This document shows, in pieces, positions 32,697 through 41,489 of a DNA stretch of 64,000 bases. The notes below the pieces were generated by a model. That model ran no database searches. It was not told the origin of the DNA and saw only the letters and a list, made by a program, of their open reading frames with translations. The DNA comes from SVTX01 sp045612105 (GTDB lineage Bacteria; Bacillota; Clostridia; Oscillospirales; CAG-272): positions 186,001-250,000 of the forward strand of contig JAZKYL010000113.1 in NCBI GenBank assembly GCA_045612105.1, read 5' to 3'. Position 1 is the first letter of the stretch; each line of letters opens with the position of its first letter. Made by a program: the position numbers and the translations under genes.

Positions 32697-32933
32697 ATGT
32701 TTGTTAGAGTTAAAGAAGAAAAGAAAAAGGTAAGTGTTGTTAAGATCATTCTTATCGTTGCAGCTATCGCAGCGGCTGTTGCGGCAGTTGTTGCAGCTGT
32801 TATGGTTTGGAAAAAGAAGTTCTGCAAGGATAAGCAGCTTGACGACGCTATTGATGCAGCGATCGACGCGGCATTTGCAGAGGACGAGGAAGCAGAAGCA
32901 ATCGAGGTCGACGTAGTCGAGGTTGACGCATAA
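32697..32933 (+). CDS. Small single-pass membrane protein with acidic tail (unknown)
   Basis: A 78-residue protein: a basic N-terminus (VKEEKKKVSVVK), an Ala/Val-rich membrane helix (about 17-36), a short basic stretch (WKKKFCKDK) and a strongly acidic C-terminus (FAEDEEAEAIEVDVVEVDA). The A/V-rich helix and acidic tail are of low complexity, so no family can be given. The ATG follows ACGGAGGAAACGAA, a strong ribosome binding site, and it is 5 bases from the next gene, which supports it being real. Confidence 0.7.
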   Translation: MFVRVKEEKKKVSVVKIILIVAAIAAAVAAVVAAVMVWKKKFCKDKQLDDAIDAAIDAAFAEDEEAEAIEVDVVEVDA

Positions 32934-32938
32934 TCCCT

Positions 32939-33886
32939 ATGAAAATTGCTTTTCTTGACGCCTTAACGATAGGCGCCGACATTGATCTGTCGCTTTTTGA
33001 AAGATTTGGTGAGTTTAAGGTGTACGGCACCACTACGCAGGAACAGTTCGTCGAGCGGGTTGGCGACAGCGACGTGATCATAATCAATAAATTAAAGGTG
33101 GGCAGAGATAATCTGCCCGCCTGCGAAAACGTCAAGTTAGTCTGCGTTACCGCAACCGGATTTGACAATATCGACACCGAGTATTGCCGTGAGAACGGAA
33201 TCGCCGTCTGCAACGTGGTAGGCTATTCCACACAAAATGTTGCTCAGCTGACCGTAGCAATGGTTCTGTCACTTATCTGTCGTCTGACCGAATACAACCG
33301 CTCTGTTGCCGACGGAAGATATACCCGCGGTGGCGTTGCCAACATCCTAACACCAGTATATCACGAGATATGTGGCAAGACCTGGGGAATCGTAGGCTAC
33401 GGTAATATTGGCAAGCAGGTAGGTGTTGTCGCCAAGGCTCTCGGTTGCCGAGTGCTGGTCTACAAACGTACTCCAATCGAAGGAGAAGAGTGCGTTGATA
33501 TCGACACGCTCTGTAGAGAATCTGATATTATTTCGGTGCACACCCCCTTGAACGACGGCACCCGAGGTCTTATCAGCTGTGAGCGTATCGCTATGATGAA
33601 AAACGACGCAATCCTTGTCAACGTAGCCCGCGGTGCGGTCTGTGACGAAGCCGCTATTGCCGATGCCATACTTGAAGACAGGCTTGGCGGCGTAGGAATC
33701 GACGTTTATTCCAAAGAGCCCTTCGGTACAGATCATCCAATGTCACGTATCGCAGGACTTGACAACGTTATTCTCACCCCCCACATGGCTTGGGGCTCTT
33801 ATGAAGCAAGAAACCGTTGCTGCGAGGAGATCGCTCTTAATATAGAGTCCTTCATCGCAGGTGAAAGAAGAAACAGAATAGTTTAA
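32939..33886 (+). CDS. D-isomer-specific 2-hydroxyacid dehydrogenase
   Basis: A 315-residue NAD-dependent dehydrogenase of the D-2-hydroxyacid family (glycerate, hydroxypyruvate, lactate or phosphoglycerate-type substrates). The NAD-binding fold is GIVGYGNIGKQVG; VNVARGAVCDEAAI carries the conserved arginine region, DVYSKEPFGTDHP the glutamate, and LTPHMAWGS the catalytic histidine. Length suits a glycerate/hydroxypyruvate-type enzyme without the serA ACT extension. It starts 5 bases after the small membrane gene and closes the uxaC-led transcript before a strong terminator. Confidence 0.9.
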   Translation: MKIAFLDALTIGADIDLSLFERFGEFKVYGTTTQEQFVERVGDSDVIIINKLKVGRDNLPACENVKLVCVTATGFDNIDTEYCRENGIAVCNVVGYSTQNVAQLTVAMVLSLICRLTEYNRSVADGRYTRGGVANILTPVYHEICGKTWGIVGYGNIGKQVGVVAKALGCRVLVYKRTPIEGEECVDIDTLCRESDIISVHTPLNDGTRGLISCERIAMMKNDAILVNVARGAVCDEAAIADAILEDRLGGVGIDVYSKEPFGTDHPMSRIAGLDNVILTPHMAWGSYEARNRCCEEIALNIESFIAGERRNRIV

Positions 33887-33975
33887 TTTTAAAAAATCCC
33901 CCCATAAGCAAAATTGTTATATACAAAACTTAATTTGTATGTTGCAATAAATGCATACAGGGGGGGTATGCTTAC
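33887..33975. other. Intergenic stretch with poly-C, poly-G and hairpin elements
   Basis: It has a run of six C (33898-33903), an ATACAAA/TTTGTAT stem at about 33921-33940, and GCATAC...GTATGC (33953-33971) around a run of seven G. No reading frame with support is present. It may be an RNA structure or simple sequence. Confidence 0.45.
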
Positions 33976-34012
33976 AAAATCGCCCACACCGAGCTCGGTG
34001 CGGGCGATTTTT
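33976..34012. terminator. Bidirectional intrinsic terminator
   Basis: ATCGCCC and CACCGAGCTCGGTG then GGGCGAT form a long stem with one mismatch, with A and T runs outside. It serves the dehydrogenase (plus) and the AraC gene (minus). Confidence 0.88.
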
Positions 34013-34020
34013 ACATATTA

Positions 34021-34926
34021 TCAGACCCTCAAGCTGCGCTTTGAGGAAAGTCTGCTGAATTCTGTCAAAGTCATACCGGTCTTTGCCTTGAAAAGCTTTG
34101 AAAAATAGTTGATTGAGGAAAAACCGAGCTCGTCGGCAATGTCGGTAAAGCTTTTTGAGGTATTTTGCAATAATACCTTCGCTCGGGCTATCTTCAGCTC
34201 GTTAAAATACTCGATAACCGTTTGGTTGGTCTCAAGACGAAATTTTTGCATCAGAGCCGTCTGTCCTACACCGAAATGTCGGCATATTTCTTCAAGGGTG
34301 ACCTTTTCGTTGACGTGTTCAGACAAATATGCCTTCACATCTGCCACCAATTGAGTACCGTCTATATAATTATTCGCCTTTTGATTTTCATTCAGCAACA
34401 GATTTATTCCCATAAGTCTGCAATAAATCGTTGATAAAAGCCTTTCAAGAGAAGCGTATATGTAACAAATTACCACGGATGGGGTGTCGGGCTTGATGAA
34501 AATTTCGTATCTCGGCGGTCTTTTTACCTTAGAGCGGTCACATATGCGCTCGGTGGTGCGGATAATATCGATGAGAAGCGATAATTCCTCCTCGCAAAGC
34601 CTTATGGGACCGTTTTCGAATATTTTCATAGCCTCGGATTTGCATACGAAGCTGATCAATGCAAATCTGACCTTTTCACTTGTCCATATATGCATAAAAT
34701 CCGTATCCGCAGGGCAATAGAACATCATTCCGCGCGAAAGCTCGTAGCTTTTTTCACCTATAACGTAGCACCCTTCGCCCTCAAGCAGTACGTATATCTG
34801 CGAAAAGCCGTGTCGCTCCCAATAAGGCTCCTCGGTGTGAGATAGCGAAAAATAATACGCGCTGACAAGCTCGCTCAGCTCAAAGGTTCTGCTGTATTCG
34901 TTCTTTCCTGCAATGATCTTGTTCAT
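34021..34926 (-). CDS. AraC-family transcriptional regulator
   Basis: A 301-residue regulator. The N-terminal 150 residues form a cupin-like sensor domain (ISQI-type core around FSQIYVLLEGEGCYVIGEKS and MMFYCPADTDFM). The C-terminal 100 residues hold two helix-turn-helix units: EKVTLEEICRHFGVGQTAL and the second, AraC signature, half SFTDIADELGFSSINYFSKL followed by FKAKTGMTLTEFSR. Such proteins usually respond to a sugar or metabolite. It is divergent from the M20 peptidase-Gfo/Idh pair, a likely target; the effector is unknown. Confidence 0.92.
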   Translation of the reverse strand: MNKIIAGKNEYSRTFELSELVSAYYFSLSHTEEPYWERHGFSQIYVLLEGEGCYVIGEKSYELSRGMMFYCPADTDFMHIWTSEKVRFALISFVCKSEAMKIFENGPIRLCEEELSLLIDIIRTTERICDRSKVKRPPRYEIFIKPDTPSVVICYIYASLERLLSTIYCRLMGINLLLNENQKANNYIDGTQLVADVKAYLSEHVNEKVTLEEICRHFGVGQTALMQKFRLETNQTVIEYFNELKIARAKVLLQNTSKSFTDIADELGFSSINYFSKLFKAKTGMTLTEFSRLSSKRSLRV

Positions 34927-34976
34927 AAAAGTGCTCCTTTGCGTGATATTTTACCAAAACAATGTGGAATAATCCC

Positions 34977-35005
34977 TTGATTTATAAGGAATTATCGTGT
35001 ATCAT
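34977..35005 (+). promoter_or_regulatory. Promoter of the M20 peptidase-oxidoreductase operon
   Basis: TTGATT (34977-34982), a 17-base spacer and TATCAT (35000-35005), about 51 bases upstream of the start at 35063. It lies in the AraC divergent region. Confidence 0.6.
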
Positions 35006-35062
35006 TATTATACACCAAGCGTGACATTTTGTCAACAGCAAAATGACGAAAGGAGTGAAAAA

Positions 35063-36328
35063 ATGAAACAAAAGATACTTTCGTATATGGAAGAGCACAA
35101 GGACGAGCTTTTCAACTTTCTCTGCGATATGATATCGATCAATACCGAAAACGATGGAAAGAGCGGACACGAAAAGCCATTGGCTCTTTATATTAAAAGA
35201 GAGCTTGAGAAGCTGGGAATAGAATTCGACGTGTATTCTCCCAATGATATTGAAAATATATTTTCACACGAAGATTATCTAGAAGGAAGAGATCTTGCAG
35301 AGCGCACAAATATTACGGGAATCATAAAAGGCAAGAGCGGAAAAAAGTCGCTTACACTTGCGGCGCATCTTGATACCGTACCGATAGGCGATGACTCTCT
35401 ATGGACGGTTGAGCCCACAAAAGGCATCATAAAGGACGGCAAGATATGGGGACGCGGCGCTTGCGATGATAAATACGCGTTAGCGTCATGGTTGTTTTTG
35501 GCAATGGCTATAAAGGAGCTTGGAATAGAGCTTGAAAATGATCTGTATCTTACAGGCTACGTTGACGAAGAATTCGGAGGGGGCAACGGAGCTCTTGCCA
35601 GCTCGCTAAAATATCCCACCGATCTTTGTATAAATCTTGATTGCAAGGATTTTCTCATCTGGCATTGTGCTTCGGGCGGCAGACAGCTTGAGATCGACAT
35701 CAAGCATAAGGAATCTCAAGACAGCTGTCTTGCTGTGATGGATGGACTTGAGATCGTAAAGGACGAGCTATTGTCATTCGGTCAAAAAAAACGTGAGGAG
35801 CTTGAAAACAACCCATTTTATCGCGGCACTGTAATTCCTGCATCGGCATTGCGGATCCTGACCTACGGCTGCGGATTTTCCGACAACGATATGCACGTTG
35901 GCAGAGTGCGTTTTGAATATTGCACCGACAGAAGCGCTGAGGAAATAGAAAGAGAATGCGCGGCTCTTTACGGCAGGATCAATGAGCGGCTTGCTCCAAT
36001 GGGAATGCAGATCGACAAGGTGATCTACGAGGGCAGACTCTTCAAATACGGCTATACCGATCCCGATAACGAAAACATTCTGCTTCTGAAGGACAGCGCA
36101 ATGAGGGCAGCGGGAATAGATCCCCACGTTTGCGGTTCATGTCAATCCGATCTGTCGGTATTTCTTACCAATACCAAGGGAACTGCGTTTTCATTCGGCA
36201 TCGGCAGAGGTTTTGGTGAGTACGGCGGCGCGCATCAGCCCGACGAATATATAGAATGTGATAAGCTTTTGAATTTTGCTAAGATCCTTGCTCATTTCGT
36301 GGTGAGCTGGGACGAAACAAATAAATAA
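35063..36328 (+). CDS. M20 family metallopeptidase/deacylase
   Basis: A 421-residue zinc amidohydrolase of the M20 family (ArgE/DapE/dipeptidase-like), which cleaves N-acyl or peptide bonds. Motifs: LTLAAHLDTVPIGDD with the first metal ligand, IWGRGACDDKYALASW with the shared aspartate, YVDEEFGGGNGAL with the catalytic glutamate pair, and a final GEYGGAHQPDEYI histidine ligand. Its substrate cannot be assigned. The ATG at 35063, after AAAGGAGTGAAAA, is preferred over the open frame from 34997. It is 21 bases from the Gfo/Idh gene, so the two probably act in one pathway. Confidence 0.88.
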   Translation: MKQKILSYMEEHKDELFNFLCDMISINTENDGKSGHEKPLALYIKRELEKLGIEFDVYSPNDIENIFSHEDYLEGRDLAERTNITGIIKGKSGKKSLTLAAHLDTVPIGDDSLWTVEPTKGIIKDGKIWGRGACDDKYALASWLFLAMAIKELGIELENDLYLTGYVDEEFGGGNGALASSLKYPTDLCINLDCKDFLIWHCASGGRQLEIDIKHKESQDSCLAVMDGLEIVKDELLSFGQKKREELENNPFYRGTVIPASALRILTYGCGFSDNDMHVGRVRFEYCTDRSAEEIERECAALYGRINERLAPMGMQIDKVIYEGRLFKYGYTDPDNENILLLKDSAMRAAGIDPHVCGSCQSDLSVFLTNTKGTAFSFGIGRGFGEYGGAHQPDEYIECDKLLNFAKILAHFVVSWDETNK

Positions 36329-36349
36329 CAACGAAAGAAGGAAAAAATT

Positions 36350-37366
36350 ATGAAAGAAACGTATGTAAGCGGAATTATTGGATTGAGTATGGGCACCTTC
36401 CATCTCGATGCGGTAATCGAAAACGGAGCAAAGATCGGAGCGATCTGTGACGTAAACGAGGAAACTCTGAAAAAAATGGGAGACAAATACAATATCCCAG
36501 AGGAGCGCAGATTTACCGATTGGAAGGAGCTTATGAAGATCGATGAGCTTGACATAATACATATCGTCACTCCCGATCAGCTTCACAGAGAAATGGCTGA
36601 AGCATCCCTTGCTGCAGGCAAGCACGTGCTTTGTGAAAAGCCTATTGCCCTGACGAGAGAGGACATTTCTGCCATCGTCAAGGCGGCGGAGAGAGCAGAC
36701 AAAAAGTTTATGGTAGGTCAGGTCATGAAGCTGAACCCCTCCAAGGCAAAGCTTATTGAGCTTGCGGAATCTGGAGTCCTTGGAGAACTCTATTTCGTAG
36801 AAAGCGAGTACGCTCACGATTACGCGACCATTCTGAACGGTTGGCGGGCAGACCCGCTCCGTCACGGAGTTATAGGAGGCGGATGTCACGCGGTAGATCT
36901 GCTTCGTCACCTCGCGGGCGACCCGCTTGAGGTCTTTGCATACGGTAGCCACAAGCTCCTGCCCACCGTCGATTATAACGATGCCACAGTTGCAGTACTG
37001 AAATTCCAAAACGGAGTAATGGGCAAGGTGTTTGTCTCTACGGGATGCAAGCGCCCCTACACCAGCAGAACGCTGATATACGGCACGAAGGGAACAGCGA
37101 TTTGGGACGATTCCGACCCCGAAAACATCTATCTTCATACCGTGGACGAGGGCGGAGTTTACCTCAAAAAGCCCTCGGAGATCGTCAAGGTAAGCGCAAA
37201 GCATCACAACATAACGAGAGAATACGAAATTCTTCTTGATCACATCAAAAATGATACTCCCGTGAAAATGAGCGCAAGAGAGGGAGCTAAGACCGCCGCT
37301 GTCTGCTTCGCGATCATTGAGTCATCAATGACCGGAAAGCCTGTAACACCCGATTACGAATTCTGA
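36350..37366 (+). CDS. Gfo/Idh/MocA family oxidoreductase (second)
   Basis: A 338-residue dehydrogenase. The dinucleotide-binding loop is GIIGLSMGTFH (residues 8-18), in which the usual second glycine of GxGxxG is a serine; CEKPIALT (95-102) has the catalytic lysine, and GGGCHAVDLLRHLAG the histidine region. The C-terminal domain ends TGKPVTPDYEF. It is co-transcribed with the M20 gene and near the beta-galactosidase, so it may act on a glycan-derived sugar or cyclitol; this is inference. The gene ends at a bidirectional terminator shared with lacZ. Confidence 0.87.
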   Translation: MKETYVSGIIGLSMGTFHLDAVIENGAKIGAICDVNEETLKKMGDKYNIPEERRFTDWKELMKIDELDIIHIVTPDQLHREMAEASLAAGKHVLCEKPIALTREDISAIVKAAERADKKFMVGQVMKLNPSKAKLIELAESGVLGELYFVESEYAHDYATILNGWRADPLRHGVIGGGCHAVDLLRHLAGDPLEVFAYGSHKLLPTVDYNDATVAVLKFQNGVMGKVFVSTGCKRPYTSRTLIYGTKGTAIWDDSDPENIYLHTVDEGGVYLKKPSEIVKVSAKHHNITREYEILLDHIKNDTPVKMSAREGAKTAAVCFAIIESSMTGKPVTPDYEF

Positions 37367-37375
37367 AATATACAC

Positions 37376-37408
37376 AAAAGGCAAGGTAATTAAGCACCTT
37401 GCCTTTTA
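37376..37408. terminator. Bidirectional terminator between oxidoreductase and lacZ
   Basis: AAAAGGCAAGGT and its complement ACCTTGCCTTTT flank an 8-base loop, with A and T runs outside, between two convergent genes. Confidence 0.9.
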
Positions 37409-37424
37409 CTTTTAAAAGCAGAAT

Positions 37425-40400
37425 TTACTTTCTCTTGATCTCCTCAAAGGGATCGATATCGTTGATATTAGAGGGAATAAGTCTGAATTTCAGCACCATA
37501 TTTTCCTGAATCAACTTCCAACGATTGTCAAGCTCGGGACCGCAAGAGGCAGATCCGATACCTGCGTGACGGTAGTCGATATTGACCACGGTCTCCTTCA
37601 GGGGCTTAAGCTCGAAATCGTGGTTTGTGAAGGTCAGCATATTGGGAGTGAAGTGCGAGCAATTGAAGCTGAAATCGTCTTCAACGCGCGCAACAGTCAG
37701 TCCGTGACCGGAAAGTGAGCTTACCTGCATCCACTTTGTGTCGGTGTGAGCCATATTCTCCTGAGGTCTTACGTAATGCTCGAAATGGTCGCTTACTTTG
37801 CTCTCAAAGAGCCCCTCGTAGGATGCCCATCTCTTGTCTATATAGCTTTCAACGGGACCTCTGCCGAAGTAACGGAGCTTCTCGGAACCCTCGGGCATAT
37901 TGAACTGTACACCGAAACGGGGGAGAGGCTGGAGACCTGCTCGTCTGTGTGCGTCAACCGAAACCGCAACTCCGCCCTCAGCATAGAAGGTATAGTCAAC
38001 GCTCATCTTTATGTGAGGAATAACAACAGCAGATACCATAGCCATTTCGGCATGAACGGTAACATATTTATCCGTAGTTTCCGTGATCTCGCAAGAGTAC
38101 GCCTTGCTGTAGGACTGATGGAACTTATTGTTGATCCAATGAGTCTTGATAATTCTGTCGTTATCGGTGGGAGCGCGCCAGATATTGAAGGCTACGGGAG
38201 TTGTTATCAGTTCCTTGCCGTTATTACAAATTGAGGTGATAAGCGCTTCTGCCTTGTTGACCTTATAAACGGTATCAGCTGTTGTAACGATTATTTCCTT
38301 TTCTGTCTCTTCGAATGTGATCATGGAGTAAGGGGTGAGCGTGTCAACGATCGCATTTTCTACCTTGTCCTCGCAGAGAACGAACTGCTCAAAGCCGATC
38401 TCATATCCGCGGGAAGCCCAAAGAGTATCGCTATTCTGAATTGCAGATACCATAAGGTAAGCATTGCCGTCAAGAAGAGCGGTCATATCAACGTCGAGCT
38501 TATATTCGGCGGTTTCCTGAGGAGCGATGTCAGCCGCACCGAAGCTGCCTTCTGCTACGGTCTTGCCGTTCTTCTGGATCTTCCAGTTTAGATCGTAATC
38601 GGAGAGCGAAACGTAGTAGCGGCGGCTCTTTACGGATACGGTAGAGCTATCCTTATCAAATTCGATAAGCATAGGCTTGATGACGTTCTTATACTCCATA
38701 AAGCCTGTATGAGGACGGCGGTCGGGGTAAACAAGACCGTCAACGCAGAAGTTTCCGTCACTGGGATCGTCGTGGTAGTCTCCGCCGTACATATAATGGG
38801 GATCTGCGTATCTGTTATCACCATCAGCTGCAGCGTGGTCGGTATATTCCCAAACACAACCGCCCCAGAACTTATCATATTTAAAGATAACATTCCAATA
38901 ATCCTTGAGGCATCCTGGACCGTTACCCATAGCATGTGAATACTCACACATAAAGAAGGGCTTTGAAAAGACGTTACGCTTCATATAAAGCTCCTCGGTC
39001 TCTTGGTACATAGGATACATACGGCTCTCAACGCCGATCCATGGGCAGTCAAGCTCCTTTGCAGCAACCTCATCGTCAACCTTACCCTCGAAATCCTTCT
39101 TGAAGTTCTGATAACGACGACGGGTGCTGTCCTCGCAGTGGACGATACATCCCGGCATTCTGCTTTGAAAAAATTCGCCCATAGCTTGATAGTTTCTGCC
39201 AACACCAGACTCGTTTCCAACCGACCACATCACTACGCAGGGATGGTTCTTGTCTCTCTCAAAAATACGCTCTGCACGGTCGAGATAAGCAGCGGTCCAA
39301 TCGGGGCTATTTGTAAGGCCGTCCCAGTTTTCAACACCGGGAACGTTCATTCCGTGAGTTTCAACGTCGGACTCGTCAACAACGTAGAATCCAAGCTTGT
39401 CGCAGAGTCCCAGGAATCTGGGATCGTTGGGATAGTGGCTGGTACGGATGCAGTTTACGTTGTGTCTCTTCATTATATAAAGATCCTCAAGCATATGATC
39501 GAGAGGAGTCGCGCTTCCGAGAATGGGATGGCTGTCGTGACGGTTGACCCCCTTCAGCTTGACCGCTTTGCCGTTGATATAGGCTACTGATCCCTTGACC
39601 TCAAGACGCTTGAGACCCACGAAGAGGCAGATGTGCTCGGTTCCGCTTACAAGATAGAGGGAATAGAGCGCGGGGTCCTCGTCGCACCAAAGTTCGGGTG
39701 CAGCAACAGTAAGAGATATCTCTCCGTTGCCGTCTATATACGCAGAACCGCTCTCAACGATCTCTCCGTTGGGAGAAACCAGCTTATATTCTATGCTTGT
39801 GTTGCCGTTTGTACTGATCTCGGCATTGATATAGCCGTTTGCAAAGTCGTCATCAAGAGATATCTTTGTATAAACGTCGGTAATATGTACCTTGTCGCGA
39901 AGAAGCAGAAAAACCTCGCGGAAAATACCCGAATAACGGAATTTATCCTGGTCTTCAAGGTATGAGCCGTCACACCACTTGAGCACAAGCACCTTGACGG
40001 TATTTTTACCCTCGTGGAGAAGCTCTGTAACGTCCATCTCGCTTGTCATATGGCTGACCTGGCTGTATCCCGCGAATTTATCGTTAATATAAAGATAGAA
40101 GCAGGAATCAACACCTTCAAAGTTGATATATATCTGCTTTTCAAGCATATCCTTGTGAACGAAGAACTCGCGGCGGTAAAGACCGCAGGGATTGTTCGCA
40201 GGAACGTGAGGCGGATCAACGGGGAAGGGATAGCGCACGTTCAGATAGTTGGGAGTGTCGTAGCCCTTGCCAAGATCGCTCTGCCAGCTTCTGGGAACCA
40301 TGATCTTGCCGAATTCATCGCAGGCAAGAAACTCTTCCTCTGTGAGGGATGCAAAAGAGGGATAAAACTTGAAATCCCACTCGCCGCAAAGAGAGATAAA

Positions 40401-40532
40401 GTTATAGCTCTTTGAGCGATTGTCCTCGGCTGCCACAGCATCGTTCTGATAAGGGATAAAATAGGCTCTCGGCTTCTCGCAATTTACGTGAAGATGCTCA
40501 AGGCCCTTATGATAGTTCAATTTCAAAGACAC
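37425..40532 (-). CDS. lacZ: GH2 beta-galactosidase
   Basis: A 1035-residue retaining beta-galactosidase. The order is a jelly-roll (Glyco_hydro_2_N), an Ig-like domain, the TIM barrel (about 300-590) and the C-terminal beta-sandwich (Bgal_small_N type). The acid/base glutamate is in VMWSVGNESGVGRN (near residue 438) and the nucleophile in FMCEYSHAMGN (near 528); LKGVNRHDSHP also fits. The size and small-subunit domain fit LacZ-type rather than beta-glucuronidase. No signal peptide is seen, so it is cytosolic. The start is taken as GTG at 40532 (VSLKLNYHKG) with AAAGGA upstream; the frame extends to 40598. It has its own consensus promoter. Confidence 0.93.
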   Translation of the reverse strand: MSLKLNYHKGLEHLHVNCEKPRAYFIPYQNDAVAAEDNRSKSYNFISLCGEWDFKFYPSFASLTEEEFLACDEFGKIMVPRSWQSDLGKGYDTPNYLNVRYPFPVDPPHVPANNPCGLYRREFFVHKDMLEKQIYINFEGVDSCFYLYINDKFAGYSQVSHMTSEMDVTELLHEGKNTVKVLVLKWCDGSYLEDQDKFRYSGIFREVFLLLRDKVHITDVYTKISLDDDFANGYINAEISTNGNTSIEYKLVSPNGEIVESGSAYIDGNGEISLTVAAPELWCDEDPALYSLYLVSGTEHICLFVGLKRLEVKGSVAYINGKAVKLKGVNRHDSHPILGSATPLDHMLEDLYIMKRHNVNCIRTSHYPNDPRFLGLCDKLGFYVVDESDVETHGMNVPGVENWDGLTNSPDWTAAYLDRAERIFERDKNHPCVVMWSVGNESGVGRNYQAMGEFFQSRMPGCIVHCEDSTRRRYQNFKKDFEGKVDDEVAAKELDCPWIGVESRMYPMYQETEELYMKRNVFSKPFFMCEYSHAMGNGPGCLKDYWNVIFKYDKFWGGCVWEYTDHAAADGDNRYADPHYMYGGDYHDDPSDGNFCVDGLVYPDRRPHTGFMEYKNVIKPMLIEFDKDSSTVSVKSRRYYVSLSDYDLNWKIQKNGKTVAEGSFGAADIAPQETAEYKLDVDMTALLDGNAYLMVSAIQNSDTLWASRGYEIGFEQFVLCEDKVENAIVDTLTPYSMITFEETEKEIIVTTADTVYKVNKAEALITSICNNGKELITTPVAFNIWRAPTDNDRIIKTHWINNKFHQSYSKAYSCEITETTDKYVTVHAEMAMVSAVVIPHIKMSVDYTFYAEGGVAVSVDAHRRAGLQPLPRFGVQFNMPEGSEKLRYFGRGPVESYIDKRWASYEGLFESKVSDHFEHYVRPQENMAHTDTKWMQVSSLSGHGLTVARVEDDFSFNCSHFTPNMLTFTNHDFELKPLKETVVNIDYRHAGIGSASCGPELDNRWKLIQENMVLKFRLIPSNINDIDPFEEIKRK

Positions 40533-40569
40533 AGTAAAATACCATTCCTTTCTTAGTAAGGTTAAACAA

Positions 40570-40598
40570 ATTCTATCATATTTAATTTGTGGTGTCAA
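40570..40598 (-). promoter_or_regulatory. Promoter of lacZ
   Basis: On the minus strand TTGACA (40598-40593), a 17-base spacer ending TGA, and TAGAAT (40575-40570), which gives a consensus -35 and an extended -10. Confidence 0.82.
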
Positions 40599-40666
40599 TA
40601 ATAATAACGAAAATCAATATTTTTTGAAGGGATTCAATGTAAATTAAAAAATTAAAAAAAATTTCA

Positions 40667-40695
40667 TTTACAAATCAAACAAAATATGCTATAAT
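40667..40695 (+). promoter_or_regulatory. Promoter of rsuA (and probably tex)
   Basis: TTTACA (40667-40672), a 17-base spacer and TATAAT (40690-40695), 32 bases upstream of the ATG at 40727. Confidence 0.75.
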
Positions 40696-40726
40696 GTTTA
40701 AAGACTGCCATAACGGAGGTAAAGCA

Positions 40727-41452
40727 ATGAGGCTTGACAAGTTTATAGTTGAAGCAGGACTTGCTTCAAGGACCGAGATTGCTAAAGCGGCTCGTAGCGG
40801 TGGAATCACCGTAAACGGGCAAATAGTACGCAGAGCAAGCGGACACATAGATCCCACTACCGATATCGTAACGTATTGCGGAAGAAAAGTGGTGTGGCGA
40901 GAGTTTACCTACGTTATGCTTAATAAACCGGACGGATACGTCAGCGCAACCGACGATCTTCTCAATCCAACAGTTTTGACCCTTTTGCCTGAAGAATTGC
41001 AGAAAATCGGACTTTTTCCCTGCGGAAGACTTGATAAAAACACTCTTGGACTTATGATTCTGACTAATAACGGACCACTGTCTCACAAATTGTTAGCACC
41101 AAAGAATCATGTATCCAAAAAATACCGTTTCACCGTTAAATTTCCAATAAGTGAATCCGACATGCAAGAGCTTGAGGCGGGAGTTGATATAGGCGGATAT
41201 ATCACCGCTCCATGTAATGTCGAAATGATCGACGAAAAGAGCGGGTTTATTACTCTCACCGAGGGAAAATATCACCAAATAAAACTGATGGCAGAAGCGG
41301 TACACAACCAGATCACGTATCTTGAAAGGGTAACATTTGGTCCGATCACCCTCGACGAAAATCTTGATAGAGGGCAATGGCGTTATCTCACTTATGAAGA
41401 GCAAACAGCCCTTGAAGAGAGAGGAAAAAGCATTAACAGAACTCATACATAA
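40727..41452 (+). CDS. rsuA: Ribosomal small subunit pseudouridine synthase (RsuA family)
   Basis: A 241-residue enzyme that isomerises a uridine in 16S rRNA. It has an N-terminal S4 RNA-binding domain (MRLDKFIVEAGLASRTEIAK), the KPDGYVSATDD segment, and the catalytic aspartate in FPCGRLDKNTLGLMILTNNG. The KP-GYVSA feature fits RsuA better than RluB/E. The ATG at 40727 follows AACGGAGGTAAAG and is used in place of 40694. A short 37-base gap leads to tex, and a hairpin-free spacer suggests co-transcription. Confidence 0.9.
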   Translation: MRLDKFIVEAGLASRTEIAKAARSGGITVNGQIVRRASGHIDPTTDIVTYCGRKVVWREFTYVMLNKPDGYVSATDDLLNPTVLTLLPEELQKIGLFPCGRLDKNTLGLMILTNNGPLSHKLLAPKNHVSKKYRFTVKFPISESDMQELEAGVDIGGYITAPCNVEMIDEKSGFITLTEGKYHQIKLMAEAVHNQITYLERVTFGPITLDENLDRGQWRYLTYEEQTALEERGKSINRTHT

Positions 41453-41489
41453 CAAAATTATTCAGCAAAATATACAAGGAGCACCCCCA

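Noticed and set aside
36191..37243. A 350-residue minus-strand frame opposite the second Gfo/Idh gene
   Set aside because: No start signal or domain; the plus-strand oxidoreductase explains the region.
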